The translations under genes and the position numbers were made by a program. Shown here piece after piece: positions 35,062 through 44,713 of a stretch of 64,000 nucleotides of DNA. How positions within the stretch are numbered: the first letter of the stretch is position 1; the number at the start of each line of letters is the position of its first letter. The notes under the pieces are model-generated. The model was not told the DNA's origin. It saw only the letters and a list, made by a program, of their open reading frames with translations, and searched no databases. Source of the DNA: Thermobifida halotolerans (GTDB lineage: Bacteria; Actinomycetota; Actinomycetes; Streptosporangiales; Streptosporangiaceae); contig NZ_CP063196.1 of the NCBI RefSeq assembly GCF_003574835.2, positions 2,294,001-2,358,000 on the forward strand, written 5' to 3'.

Positions 35062-35948
35062 CCGCCTCACCCACTGTCGCTCTGTTGCATCCCGGACAGA
35101 TGGGTGCCTCCGTCGGCCGTGAACTGGTTGCAGCTGGGACCCGGGTCCTCTGGTGCCCCACAGGTCGCAGCGACGCCAGCGCTCAGCGCGCGGACCAGGC
35201 AGGGCTTGAGGCGGTGGCTGATCTGCGGTCACTGCTGGAGCAGTCATCCATGGTGATCTCTTTATGCCCTCCTGCCGCTGCTGAGGCGACAGCCGACACA
35301 GTACGGGAAGCGGGCTTCTCCGGAGTTTTCGTTGAGGCCAACGCAATCAGCCCGGAGCGTGCAGCGCGGATTGGTGCGACCATGACCGCCCAAGGTGTGC
35401 AGATCGTCGACGGATGTGTTATCGGCCCACCACCAGGCGGTTCTGTCGCCACCCATCTCTACCTGTCCGGTCCCGAAGAGAAGGCCGCTGCCGTGGCCCG
35501 TCTGTTCACAGGTACGGCTGTTACGGTGATCACCATCGAAGGTTCGGTGGGCAAAGCTTCCGCCTTGAAGATGGCCTACGGCTCCTACCAGAAAGCCACG
35601 TGCGCCCTGGCAAGCGTGGCCCAGGCGCTGGGACGCGCACACGGTGTGGACACATACCTGACTTCCGAAGCACGCCGACTCGCCAAGTCACCCCTGGCCA
35701 TGCCGGAGCGCCTTCCCGACGTGGCTGCCAAAGCGTGGCGTTGGGCACCAGAAATGCTTGAAGCCGCAGCCACCCTCCGCGATGCAAGCCTTCCTTCCGC
35801 ACTAGCCGAGGCCGCAGCGTCCGTCCTTGCCCTGTGGGAGCAGGACAAGGACCACTCTGATCTTCCCCTGGCTGATGTACTAGATCACCTGTTCACACGA
35901 CAACCGATCACGGCAGTAGACGAGAACGGGACCTCCGCCTCTGACTAG
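35058..35948 (+). CDS. NAD(P)-dependent 6-phosphogluconate dehydrogenase-like oxidoreductase
   Basis: 296 aa. The N-terminal Rossmann loop is VALLHPGQMGASVGREL (GxxxxG near residue 13), followed by VISLCPPAAAEATADTV near residue 70 and FVEANAISPERA near residue 95, as in 3-hydroxyisobutyrate/6PGDH-type enzymes. The C-terminal helical part with EGSVGKASALKMAYGSYQKA near residue 160 resembles the DUF1932 branch. The catalytic Lys is probably in that segment. It looks intact although its neighbours are broken. The substrate is unknown. Confidence 0.85.
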   Translation: MTASPTVALLHPGQMGASVGRELVAAGTRVLWCPTGRSDASAQRADQAGLEAVADLRSLLEQSSMVISLCPPAAAEATADTVREAGFSGVFVEANAISPERAARIGATMTAQGVQIVDGCVIGPPPGGSVATHLYLSGPEEKAAAVARLFTGTAVTVITIEGSVGKASALKMAYGSYQKATCALASVAQALGRAHGVDTYLTSEARRLAKSPLAMPERLPDVAAKAWRWAPEMLEAAATLRDASLPSALAEAAASVLALWEQDKDHSDLPLADVLDHLFTRQPITAVDENGTSASD

Positions 35949-36039
35949 GCTGTCAACAGAAGCAGATGAAGTAGCGGAAGTAGCTGCGCGTTGCCCTCGG
36001 GAGCGGAGTAGGAGCACGGTCTCACTCACTGAGACTTGA

Positions 36040-36324
36040 TTATTTGGTTCCGAGTTGAAATCCGGTGTGGGCGAGGAAACCGTCCACCAGATCGGGGCGG
36101 TACCGCAGTCGACGCAGACCCGGTCGGACCGCCGAGCCCAACGACCCCTCATCTTCTCCTGGCTCGACCTTCCCGGCCACGCTCGCGTGCCGCGTGTTCG
36201 GGGCGTAGGCGGCCTCGGATGAGCGTCGGACCAGCAGGACGCGCCCACCGTCCAGGAGGAAGGCGTGCGCGTTCACGAACGGGTGCCCCGAAACCGGCGA
36301 CTTGGCGAACATACGTTCGCCCAT
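36040..36324 (-). pseudogene. degenerate Nudix-like remnant
   Basis: 94 aa from ATG 36324 (AGGA upstream). The strand VNAHAFLLDGGRVLLVRRSS near residue 18 and SVAGKVEPGEDEGSLGSAVR correspond to the start of a Nudix domain and box. The REUxEE catalytic glutamates are replaced (RPGLRRL), which suggests a frameshift within the box or decay. A short protein could still be made but hydrolysis is unlikely. Confidence 0.5.
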
Positions 36325-36524
36325 GGGCTCGTCCTGTCGCGTATGCCCGTCCGACGGCGGCTTTTCACCGACATCCGACAAGGCCGCTGCGGCCCCCCTG
36401 TTCGGCGAGGCCCGGCGGGAGGGCCCTGTGCCGGGAGAGGCCGCTACCGTGCCCGTGTTCCTCAACCGGGATCAGGGCGCCGCGTGGTAGGGGTGCTGCC
36501 GCACCTGCCTCGGCCGGGTTGCGG

Positions 36525-37349
36525 TTATGGCGTGCGCGGGCCGCGAGCGACGACGAGCCCCTGGTGGGTGGTGACCGTCAACGGCCCCTGTTCCGCGCGG
36601 ACCCGCAGGTCTTTCTCCAGCTGTGCCAGGGTCTGATCGAACGGCACGCCGGCCTGGTCCGCCCATGCCTGGTAGGACGCGTAGTGGGCCAGGAGCGGTC
36701 CGGGGCTGTCCACTTCGATCCGACCGTGCAGGTCGGTCACGGTGACGTCGTTGAAGTATCGCCCCAGCACCTGTGGAGCCTCATCGAGGGGGAAGTGGTC
36801 GGAGAGCTTCACCCGGCGCGGACCGCGGCCGGTGCCCAGGACGGTCCCGGCTGCCTGGGACCACCACTGATCCAATTCGGCTTTGTCGTCACGGGCGTTG
36901 GTGGAGGCCACCAGGACACCGTTCGATTTGAGAACGCGGGCGGCTTCCGCGGCGGCCTGTGCGGGGTCGGGTACGTGGTAGAGCATGTGCATGGTCAGCA
37001 CCACGTCGGCGGTGCCGGTGCGTACCGGCAGGTGGACGGCATCAGCGCACACCACCGGCCCGGGTACTCCGCGCAGGAGTGACGCGGACAGGTCCACCCC
37101 CACCACGTGCGAGCGGGGGCGGCCGGCTCGGATTCTGTCAAGGTAGCGGCCGTTGCCGCACCCCACGTCCACCCACACTCCGTCTCGGTCGCCGACGTGT
37201 TCCAGGACCAGTCCGGGCAGGTCGAAGCGGGGGCGCTGGTAGGCGTAGAGGTTCTGGCGGGCGGCAAGCGGGCGGTCGTCGCGGTAGGCGTGGCCGGTCA
37301 GCAGGGTGGGGTCGGTGGAGGCGCGGGGGCGGTGGTCCATGGGCTCCAT
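36525..37349 (-). CDS. class I SAM-dependent methyltransferase
   Basis: 274 aa (ATG 37340 is an alternative start). The SAM loop is VWVDVGCGNGRYLDRI near residue 60, followed by VVGVDLSASLL near residue 82, ADAVHLPVRTGTADVVLTMH near residue 103 and ARVLKSNGVLVASTN near residue 138, the order expected for a UbiE/Methyltransf_11 enzyme. No substrate clue is visible. It lies alone between a Nudix relic and an IS relic, all on the minus strand. Confidence 0.85.
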   Translation of the reverse strand: MEPMDHRPRASTDPTLLTGHAYRDDRPLAARQNLYAYQRPRFDLPGLVLEHVGDRDGVWVDVGCGNGRYLDRIRAGRPRSHVVGVDLSASLLRGVPGPVVCADAVHLPVRTGTADVVLTMHMLYHVPDPAQAAAEAARVLKSNGVLVASTNARDDKAELDQWWSQAAGTVLGTGRGPRRVKLSDHFPLDEAPQVLGRYFNDVTVTDLHGRIEVDSPGPLLAHYASYQAWADQAGVPFDQTLAQLEKDLRVRAEQGPLTVTTHQGLVVARGPRTP

Positions 37350-37460
37350 CCTTATCGGTCCGCAACCAGGACGTGGCCGGGGGGAGCCGGACCGGGAGGC
37401 TGGTCGAGGTTGTCGTACTCGCTCTAGTGGGTTGACCGGGAATGTTTACCGGGCTGGGTG

Positions 37461-38590
37461 TCAGGCCGCGGGATCGACCGGTCGCCCTCCCCACCGGACG
37501 CCTTTCTGGCTGCTTCTCCGGGCGCGTTCGCGGTGCTGGGCTGCGAGCACGTCCAGGGCGTGGGCGTTGTTGGTGTTGCGCCACCGCAGGCAGGCGTGCA
37601 GCGCCGGGTCTGCACCGTGTGGTTGGGGTAGTAGGAGTTGGCGACGGTGAACTGGCGCAGCGCCCCGAAATGCGCCTTGACCACCTTGGCCCAGGAAGCG
37701 TGGGTCGGGGTGAAGCACAGTTCGACCTTGTTGCGCCGGGTCCAGGCGCGGATCTTGGGGTGTCTTGTGGGGGACAGGTTGTCCACGATGGCGTGGACAG
37801 GTGCGCTGTCGGGGCGGGTGGCGCGGATCGACCTGAGCGCGGTCAACGTGCTGGTCTCGCCGTTGCGGCGGTGGTTGATGCCCCACAGGGTGTGGGAGCC
37901 GACTGGGTGGCATCCGGGAGTAGGTGGTGGCGTGGGTGCGCCTGGAGGTGGCCGCGATGCGGTTCGGGGTGGCCCCTGCTGGGCCCAGTCCGTCCCTGCG
38001 GTGGGGCGAAGACCCAAGGGGGCCGAACGCGTCGAAGGCGAGGACCCGGTCGGTGAGGTGGGTGGTGACGTGCTCGATCCGGTTCAGCTTGGCGTCGGGG
38101 TCGGGGGAGTCTCCAGGTGCGGGTGCGCTGGAAGGTGATGCGGTGGCGGTGCAGCAGGTACCGCAGGGTCTCGTGGCCGATTCTGATGGGGCGGTCGGGA
38201 TCGGGGGTCAGGTGGTGGGCGAGTGTGCGGATCGACCAGCGGGTGAAGGGCTTGCCCCGTGGGGTGGGGGGTGGCCGTTGACATGACGTGGGTCTGGTCG
38301 TCGGTGGCGAGCAGGCGGGGACGGCCTCCCGCCTGCTTAGGGTCCGGGCAGTCCAGGCCGATGTCGTTGAAGCGGTGGATGACCTCGCGGGTGGTGTCCT
38401 CGTCGGTTTGGACCAGGCGCGCGATCGCGGGGCGGTGTTGCCCTTGGAGGAGGCCAGGATGATCATCGCCCGCCGGTGGCGCACGGTGTCCGTGCTGTCC
38501 CGCCCACCCTGCCAGGGGACACGGACCCAGCGAACCTTCCCGGCACATCCCAGACCGGAGTCCACACGACGGCCAGCCCTGCCATGGTGA
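37461..38590 (-). mobile_element. IS630-family transposase remnant
   Basis: Pieces in at least three minus-strand frames line up with an IS630 transposase. They are an N-terminal helix-turn-helix region (AIARLVQTDEDTTREVIHRF), a central GHETLRYLLHRHRITFQRT, and a DDE end with VHAIVDNLSPTRHPKIRAWT and VELCFTPTHASWAKVVKAHF. The last motif should read SWANPIE, so the catalytic Glu is lost. There are several frameshifts, so it is not mobile. Clear terminal inverted repeats were not found. It ends about 370 bases before the type I-E array. Confidence 0.75.
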
Positions 38591-38859
38591 GGGAGTAGTG
38601 ACACCACGGACGGAAGACGCGAGTGAAAGCCGAGGCCACACCGCCGTAGTGGTACGCGACTCCTGTGACCATGACGCGGGCCACCTCGCCAGGTCGGGAG
38701 CGTGGTTTGTGAGGTCCTCCGTTGCTCTTGCCAGGAGACGATCAGGTGGAAGTGTCCGCGGTCCAGCACGAATCGGCCGGGTCCGGGCTGCGGTGCTCTG
38801 TTCGGCACACATCTCAGGGGTTGTTCCCGGGACAGTGACACGTTGAGACGGTTCCACAA

Positions 38860-38957
38860 AGAGCTTTGCGTGTTCTTGAAGTTTGACTGTTTTGTCTGAT
38901 TCTTTAGAAGTGAATGAAAAGAGCGTCAGTGGCTAGTATATTCGCAGGTCATTCAGA
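38860..38957 (+). promoter_or_regulatory. A/T-rich leader of the type I-E array
   Basis: The ~100 bases before the first repeat are markedly A/T-rich (gaagtttgactgttttgtct region at about 38878) against GC-rich surroundings. This is the normal look of a CRISPR leader holding the array promoter. Position, and the decayed repeat at the far end of the array, put transcription and spacer addition on this side. Confidence 0.65.
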
Positions 38958-40329
38958 GTGCTCCCCGCGCATGCGGGGATGGTCCCCACAGCCAGTTGTG
39001 CGTCTACCTGGGATATGAGTGCTCCCCGCGCATGCGGGGATGGTCCCCGGCAACCCCGGCCAGCACGCCCCAGACGGCCGTGCTCCCCGCGCATGCGGGG
39101 ATGGTCCCCGGTCGCACACCTGACCGCGCCGACCTGGGGGGTGCTCCCCGCGCATGCGGGGATGGTCCCCGGCAACCCCGGCCAGCACGCCCCAGACGGC
39201 CGTGCTCCCCGCGCATGCGGGGATGGTCCCCGGTCGCACACCTGACCGCGCCGACCTGGGGGGTGCTCCCCGCGCATGCGGGGATGGTCCCGAGGTCGTC
39301 ACCGGTCAGCGAAGCATCGAGGAGTGCTCCCCGCGCATGCGGGGATGGTCCCGCCTCGGTGGGGGCGACCGGCAGCACGAACCAGTGCTCCCCGCGCATG
39401 CGGGGATGGTCCCGCCTCGGTGGGGGCGACCGGCAGCACGAACCAGTGCTCCCCGCGCATGCGGGGATGGTCCCCTCGAATCCTGACCCGCTTCCCCCGG
39501 GGGGCGGTGCTCCCCGCGCATGCGGGGATGGTCCCGACGCGGTCGTGACTCAGGTCGACGACGGAGCGTGCTCCCCGCGCATGCGGGGATGGTCCCCGCT
39601 CCACATCGGGGTCGGCCAACTGCTTCTTGTGCTCCCCGCGCATGCGGGGATGGTCCCGCCAGGAACGTGACGAGGGGGGGCGAGCCACGCGTGCTCCCCG
39701 CGCATGCGGGGATGGTCCCGCTCCTCGTCTTGGCCCTTATGCGGCTGTGGTGTGCTCCCCGCGCATGCGGGGATGGTCCCTGGTAGCCACCACCCGTGAC
39801 CCGCTGGTGAACGTGCTCCCCGCGCATGCGGGGATGGTCCCCCTCCCGCTTCAACGGCCTCCAGGACCCGGTGGTGCTCCCCGCGCATGCGGGGATGGTC
39901 CCGTCGAGTTCCTCAACGCCGTACCCGCGCCGACGTGCTCCCCGCGCATGCGGGGATGGTCCCTTCTTCGTCCACTCCCGGGTCTTGCGCTCGATGTGCT
40001 CCCCGCGCATGCGGGGATGGTCCCGATTACGCCTACCTGCTGTACGCACTCGTCAAGTGCTCCCCGCGCATGCGGGGATGGTCCCGTCTCGCAGTTCTCG
40101 CCCGTGTCCCGCGCATCGTGCTCCCCGCGCATGCGGGGATGGTCCCGATTACGCCTACCTGCTGTACGCACTCGTCAAGTGCTCCCCGCGCATGCGGGGA
40201 TGGTCCCGTCTCGCAGTTCTCGCCCGTGTCCCGCGCATCGTGCTCCCCGCGCATGCGGGGATGGTCCCCGGGAGCAGGCCGCCCGCCTCGGGGCCACCCG
40301 GTGCTCCCCGCGCATGCGGGGATGGTCCG
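38958..40329 (+). CRISPR. type I-E CRISPR array, 23 repeats / 22 spacers
   Basis: The 29-base repeat reads GTGCTCCCCGCGCATGCGGG followed by GATGGTCCC, the classic I-E repeat with an internal palindrome. Units start every 61 bases, with 32-base spacers apart from one of 33 before 39691. The last repeat (40301) differs at its final base, marking the old end. Spacers 2–3 are repeated as 4–5, spacer 7 equals 8, and spacers 18–19 are repeated as 20–21. No I-E cas genes lie in the window. Apparent proteins with LPAHAGMVP repeats across this region are translations of the repeat. Confidence 0.97.
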
Positions 40330-40478
40330 TAGGGGCCGACCCTGCAGATCTTTTCTCGATGCCAGACCCTGCCTTCCCCGCCCAGGCGAACAACCAGGGG
40401 AGCCAGAAGGCCGCAGGGTTTTCTGGACTTCACCGCTGGTGAAAAGTCCCAATGTCGGGGTTTTGGGATTCAATATCC

Positions 40479-41007
40479 TCAATTCCCCAACCGTTCGGTG
40501 AGTGCTTCGACCCGCTCCGGCAACTTGCCCGCACGGCACTCGGCCAGGGCGTCCAGGCATTCCTTGACAGCAACCGTGCTCTCCTCATCGAACCCGCTCC
40601 GCTTTGCCAAGGCACGGAAGATCCGCACGTCGCTGAGCCGTACACGTACCGCTTCCGCCGGAACCCCCAGAGCCCGCAGAGCACCGGAGACGAAGGTGAT
40701 GACCTCGGCATCCGCAGCCACCGAGGCGACCCCGAGGACCCCCGAACTGGCGGAACTCCCGTTCCTTGCCCGGACCCAAGGTCTCCACGGCCTCGTTGCG
40801 CCAACACAGCAGGTCGTAGAACACCTTCAACGGCAACACCTGGAAAGGCAGCACCGAAGCCAGCCAACGTGCCACCGAAACCGTTCCCTCCGGGATCAGC
40901 ACCGCCGGTGTGGTCCGGTAGGTCGTGGAGTGCCCGTTGCCGTAGTCGGAGGCCTCCAACTCGAACACCCCCTTGGGGTTCCACTCGGGCCACGGCGAAG
41001 CTCCCAT
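40479..41007 (-). pseudogene. hypothetical gene with a probable frameshift
   Basis: The minus strand encodes about 90 good residues from ATG 41007 (EWNPKGVFELEASDYGNGHS, then VLPFQVLPLKVFYDLLCWRN). Near 40735 coding character moves to another frame, which continues with EVITFVSGALRALGVPAEAV and ends at 40479 (ALTERLGN). The two halves together make ~175 aa. The second half could start at a GTG at 40721, but no ribosome site is visible there. I do not recognise the family. Its stop is about 150 bases from the end of the I-E array. Confidence 0.5.
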
Positions 41008-41039
41008 GACATTACGGCTGTGCCCGCAGTCGGCGCAGA

Positions 41040-42173
41040 TTACCCTTTGTCTTTTCCTCGCGCCTCGGTTGCAGGGATACCGGCGCGTGCGGCGCGTAGT
41101 GCGTCGCGGTACTCGGTGGTCCAGTCGGCGTGCCGCTGGTCGGCGGGCAGTCCGTCCAGCCCGGTGGCGAGCAGGTCGGCGGCGGTGGCGTGGTCGCCGA
41201 GTTCGAGGTGGACGAAGCCGATGTTCATCTGGAAGAACGCGGGCCGGTACCAGTAGGTGAACGGGGGCGGATCTCCGGCTGCGGCGGCGGTTCCGACAAG
41301 GCCGACGGCCTTGTCGAGGAGGCGGCGGGCGGTGTCGGCATCGCCGAGGGCCGCATGCCCCTGGGCAGCCTGCAGGGTGTCAAAGGTGCGCTGGGCCGGG
41401 TGGATGCCAGGGGTGTGCAGGGCGGCTTGGGCGGCGCGGATGACCGCGTGGTGGCGGCCCTGCTGGCGAGCTACATATCCGCGGAAGCTCACCGCGTTGG
41501 CGGCCAGGGTCGGCTCTCCCGCGTCGTCGGCCATCTCCTCGGCTTGGCAGAACAGGGCCACAGCGGTGCGGTCGCGGCGCAGGGCGGCGTGCAGCCAGCC
41601 GGTGAACTGCACCCACTCGGCCGCGACCGCGGCGAATGCGTTTCGGTGCGGCCCCCGCGCTTCACGGAGTAAACGGATCACCGTGTCGGTCTGGGACGCC
41701 AGGCCGGGCAGTACCGTGCTCGGTCCCACCACGTCCTCCAAGTGCCGCTGGGCTGCCAGTACCTGGGTGAATGCCGTGACAGAAGCCCTGTCGACTCGTG
41801 AAGGGTGTTTGAGCGCGTAACCGAGACGGTTCCGGTCGTCCGTGTTCATCCCGGCTTCGTCAAGGAGCGGTTCTATGGAGAGCGGTTCGGTGGCTTTGGG
41901 CGCGCCGAGTCCTTCGAGGGCGTGGCGTTTCTTCGTTTGATTGCGCAGGGAGCGTTTGCCGGACTCCATTTGCGAGACCATGCCCTGGGACAGGCCGGCC
42001 ATGTTCGCGATCGCCTCTTGGGTGAGGCCGGTGTGCACGCGCAGCAGTCGCACGATCCGCGTCACATCGGAGCGCGCCACCGCCTCGCGAACTTCCGTAC
42101 GCTGCCAGAAACCAGAGGGAATGCAACGACATGCCCTCCTTGTGCGGTCGTGTCCACAGTTCCCACAGATCAT
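41040..42173 (-). CDS. XRE-family regulator with N-terminal zinc-ribbon-like motif and TPR-like domain
   Basis: 377 aa. The N-terminus MICGNCGHDRTRRACRCIP carries CxxC…CxC, probably a small zinc ribbon. The helix-turn-helix follows (LTQEAIANMAGLSQGMVSQM near residue 50), then an alanine-rich helical repeat domain. It is a paralogue of the gene at 30822–32054 and keeps the ATG that one lacks. The upstream region 42174–42620 holds its promoter. It is probably a sensor-type repressor; no target can be named from sequence. Confidence 0.85.
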   Translation of the reverse strand: MICGNCGHDRTRRACRCIPSGFWQRTEVREAVARSDVTRIVRLLRVHTGLTQEAIANMAGLSQGMVSQMESGKRSLRNQTKKRHALEGLGAPKATEPLSIEPLLDEAGMNTDDRNRLGYALKHPSRVDRASVTAFTQVLAAQRHLEDVVGPSTVLPGLASQTDTVIRLLREARGPHRNAFAAVAAEWVQFTGWLHAALRRDRTAVALFCQAEEMADDAGEPTLAANAVSFRGYVARQQGRHHAVIRAAQAALHTPGIHPAQRTFDTLQAAQGHAALGDADTARRLLDKAVGLVGTAAAAGDPPPFTYWYRPAFFQMNIGFVHLELGDHATAADLLATGLDGLPADQRHADWTTEYRDALRAARAGIPATEARGKDKG

Positions 42174-42620
42174 GAAGATGCTTGCCTTGTCGTACGGGAG
42201 TACTCATCGCGGTGGGCGGAGTCTGAAGAGCAGAGTCCTCACCGGTTTGACCCGAAAATCCATTCTACGGCTGTTTCGCCTAGGGGGAACTGGAAGAAAC
42301 TCTCCGGAGCCTTCCATGAAGAGAGTCAGTGGCTGCATGTGGTGGAGGGGGCGGCGTGTGGGCCATGCACTCATATGGGACAACATGGCCGATTTGAGAG
42401 GGTTGGCCTACTTGCTTCAAGCAAGGCAGGATTGGCAGATTTGAGGGAAAACTCATGCAATCGAGGGAGCTTGGGTTTTCCTCTTGATTCATGTTTAGCC
42501 CATTCTGTGGTGTTTCCAAAAAGTGATCTAAGTTGATTCGGAGAACCACTCCCCAAAATGGTGACTCACCGTTAATCTCCTGGGTGCGCAGCGTCAGATC
42601 CAAGACCTGGAGGCCCATCA
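42174..42620. other. intergenic region between XRE regulator and Tad locus
   Basis: About 450 bases, relatively A/T-rich from 42200 to 42560, without a convincing gene. It presumably holds divergent promoters for the regulator and for the lipoprotein gene, whose GGAGG is at 42609–42613. No strong palindrome was seen. Confidence 0.4.
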
Positions 42621-43214
42621 GTGCGATTTTGGGCATTTTTACGTAAACGTCGGTGTGTCAGACTGCGAAGCAGTGCGCTGGTTGCTGCGGTCGTGCTTGT
42701 ACTGCTTGCCGGCGGGTGTGCAGAGGAGTCCTCGCAGTCCCCGTCCGAGGGCGCTACAGCAGACTCCAGTCCGGCCATTGACCCGGTGGAGGCCGAAGCC
42801 GTCATCGACGCCTACCGGACCTGGCGCAGGATCCAAGACGAAGTACTTACTGGTCAACGGGACATCGAGGATGTCCAAACCGAGTTGGACGCCGTGGTCA
42901 CAGGTCAAGCCGTGGACGATCTTCAAGAGAGCATGGACCTTTACACACAACACGGCGTTGTCGTGCAGGGCAGAAGCAGCATCTCCCCTGAGGTCACCGC
43001 GATGAACCTCGACGGTGTCCCGCCCACAGCGATCCTGACTGACTGCCTGGACACGTCGAACACAGACATCGTCGACGCGGAGACGGGTGAATCCCGCAAG
43101 GTCTCCTCTGAAGTCCAGAGCGAGCGGGTCGTAGTAACCGCACAAGCTGAGAAGACCTCTGATGGACGTTGGGCCATTTCAGAGGTGACCACAGACTTCG
43201 ACCGGTCATGCTGA
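42621..43214 (+). CDS. secreted lipoprotein, first gene of the Tad operon
   Basis: 197 aa from GTG 42621 with GGAGG 7 bases upstream. A signal peptide (RLRSSALVAAVVLVLLAGGC) ends in a lipobox with Cys 33. The mature part has an NTF2-like alternating pattern (VIDAYRTWRRIQDEVLTG near residue 60, ISEVTTDFDRSC at the end), as in lipoproteins found at the head of actinomycete Tad clusters. It is anchored outside the membrane. Its end overlaps the start of the next gene. Confidence 0.75.
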   Translation: MRFWAFLRKRRCVRLRSSALVAAVVLVLLAGGCAEESSQSPSEGATADSSPAIDPVEAEAVIDAYRTWRRIQDEVLTGQRDIEDVQTELDAVVTGQAVDDLQESMDLYTQHGVVVQGRSSISPEVTAMNLDGVPPTAILTDCLDTSNTDIVDAETGESRKVSSEVQSERVVVTAQAEKTSDGRWAISEVTTDFDRSC

Positions 43215-43990
43215 AACTTAAAAGGCTTGCCTGGGCTGTTCCCCTCGCTGCGGTTGCCTCTCTGGTCAACGTTCCCTTGGTCTCTGCTGACAACGGTGTT
43301 ACCTGCGACTCCTCCGCAGGAAACTGCTTCGTGGCTGCCGAGGCTCCTGGGTCTTCTGGCGGCACGAGCAGTCCGAACGGTGGACGCGGAAGCCGCAGCA
43401 ACGGTGGTCAGGCGAGTGGTTCGTTGTCGGGGACGGTGGGCTGTGAGGCGCGCAGTGACGGTGCTCGGGGGCAGATGTGTCTGGCCGCGCCGTCGATCGG
43501 CGGGGGAGCACCCGCGCCGCCGTCGCCGGCCGAGGTCGCCCAACAAGCCGTGGAACTGCTGCCGCTGGGTGCCCCGGACATCCGGCTCGCGCCCCCGTCC
43601 TCGGGCCTGGTCGGGGTGCCGGTGTGGATGTGGGTGCACACCAGCGAGGAGACGTGGGGACCGATCTCACGGACCGCGTCGGTGCGCGGCGTGTCGGTGA
43701 CCGCCACCGCTCAGGCCTCCAGAGTCGTGTGGGACATGGGCGACGGAACGACCGTGACCTGCCACGGCCCCGGCACCCCCTACACCCCCGACCAGGGCGC
43801 GAAGCCTTCCCCTGACTGCGGTCACAACTACACCGCTCCCAGCACTTCCCACCCCCAGGGCCGCTACCGGATCACCGCGACGACGCACTGGTCGATCCGG
43901 TGGAGCGGCAGCGCCTCAGGCTCCGACGCCATGGCGCGCACCTCCACGGCCTCGCTGGCCGTGGGTGAGGCCCAGGCCCTCACCCAGTAG
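43208..43990 (+). CDS. secreted PKD-like protein of the Tad locus
   Basis: 260 aa from ATG 43208, overlapping the lipoprotein's stop. Residues 1–28 are a signal peptide (RLAWAVPLAAVASLVNVPLV). A Gly/Ser-rich linker follows, then a β-rich domain with RVVWDMGDGTTVTCHGPGTP near residue 175, the DxGDG pattern of PKD domains. It is exported, probably to the cell surface beside the pilus, in a role not established by sequence. It is the second gene of the pilus operon. Confidence 0.7.
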   Translation: MLKLKRLAWAVPLAAVASLVNVPLVSADNGVTCDSSAGNCFVAAEAPGSSGGTSSPNGGRGSRSNGGQASGSLSGTVGCEARSDGARGQMCLAAPSIGGGAPAPPSPAEVAQQAVELLPLGAPDIRLAPPSSGLVGVPVWMWVHTSEETWGPISRTASVRGVSVTATAQASRVVWDMGDGTTVTCHGPGTPYTPDQGAKPSPDCGHNYTAPSTSHPQGRYRITATTHWSIRWSGSASGSDAMARTSTASLAVGEAQALTQ

Positions 43991-44032
43991 GCGCGCACAG
44001 CCGATTCCCTCACCACACGAGAAAGAAAGCTC

Positions 44033-44713
44033 ATGTCAGTCGACTTAGACACCGACGCCCCCGATTCCCGGGTGTTCGACGACGATATCGACGCGGTGCC
44101 CGCGGTCCAGCCGCTGCGCTCTCGACGGCGCACCGGCCTCATGTTGGGCGGGGTCGCTCTCATCGCCGGGTGCGGTCTGCTCAGCGCCCTGCTCTACCTG
44201 GGCGTGGACGACCGCGAAGAAGTCCTCGCGCTGGCCCGCGACGTGCCCTACGGGCAGCGGTTGACCGGCCAGGACCTGGTGGCGGTGCGTGTCGCCCTGG
44301 ACCCGGCCGTGGAGGCGGTGCCCGCGGACTCCCTCACCGACGTGATCGGCACCCCGGTCGCCGCCGAACTGCACCAGGGGCAACTGCTGCCCCCGGCCAG
44401 CCTGCACGGCGACGCCGACCCGGCAACCGGTCGGCAACTGGTGGCCGTGCCGTTGCGCGCCGCCCAGTTCCCGGTGCGGGGCCTGCGTTCGGGGGATCGG
44501 GTCGACATCGTGTCCACGCCCGCGGCCGGGGGTGAGGCACCCAGCGCGCCGCCGCCGGTCATCTCGGCGCGGGTGGTGCGGGTGGGTGAGGCCGACCTGG
44601 ACGGGACGCGGGTGGTGGACGTGGAGGTCGCGGCCACCGACGGGGCCGCGCTGGCCGCCCGTGTGGCCACCGGCAACATCGCCGTCGTCGTCAACCCGGC
44701 CGAGGCGGGGTGA
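44033..44713 (+). CDS. cpaB: SAF-domain pilus assembly protein (CpaB/RcpC-like)
   Basis: 226 aa. One membrane helix near residues 40–60 (TGLMLGGVALIAGCGLLSAL) precedes a SAF domain (VLALARDVPYGQRLTGQDLV near residue 70, GTPVAAELHQGQLLPPASL near 105) and a CpaB-like region with LRSGDRVDIVSTPAAG near residue 155. CpaB-type proteins sit at the outer face of the membrane in Tad pilus assembly. It directly precedes the ATPase genes, with 0 bases to the next start. Confidence 0.8.
   Translation: MSVDLDTDAPDSRVFDDDIDAVPAVQPLRSRRRTGLMLGGVALIAGCGLLSALLYLGVDDREEVLALARDVPYGQRLTGQDLVAVRVALDPAVEAVPADSLTDVIGTPVAAELHQGQLLPPASLHGDADPATGRQLVAVPLRAAQFPVRGLRSGDRVDIVSTPAAGGEAPSAPPPVISARVVRVGEADLDGTRVVDVEVAATDGAALAARVATGNIAVVVNPAEAG

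Noticed and set aside
37461-38859. An active IS element
   Set aside because: Several frameshifts, loss of the catalytic Glu, and no clear terminal inverted repeats or target duplication.
38933-40560. Repetitive proteins such as LPAHAGMVP and DHPRMRGEH repeats
   Set aside because: They are translations of the 29-base CRISPR repeats in several frames.
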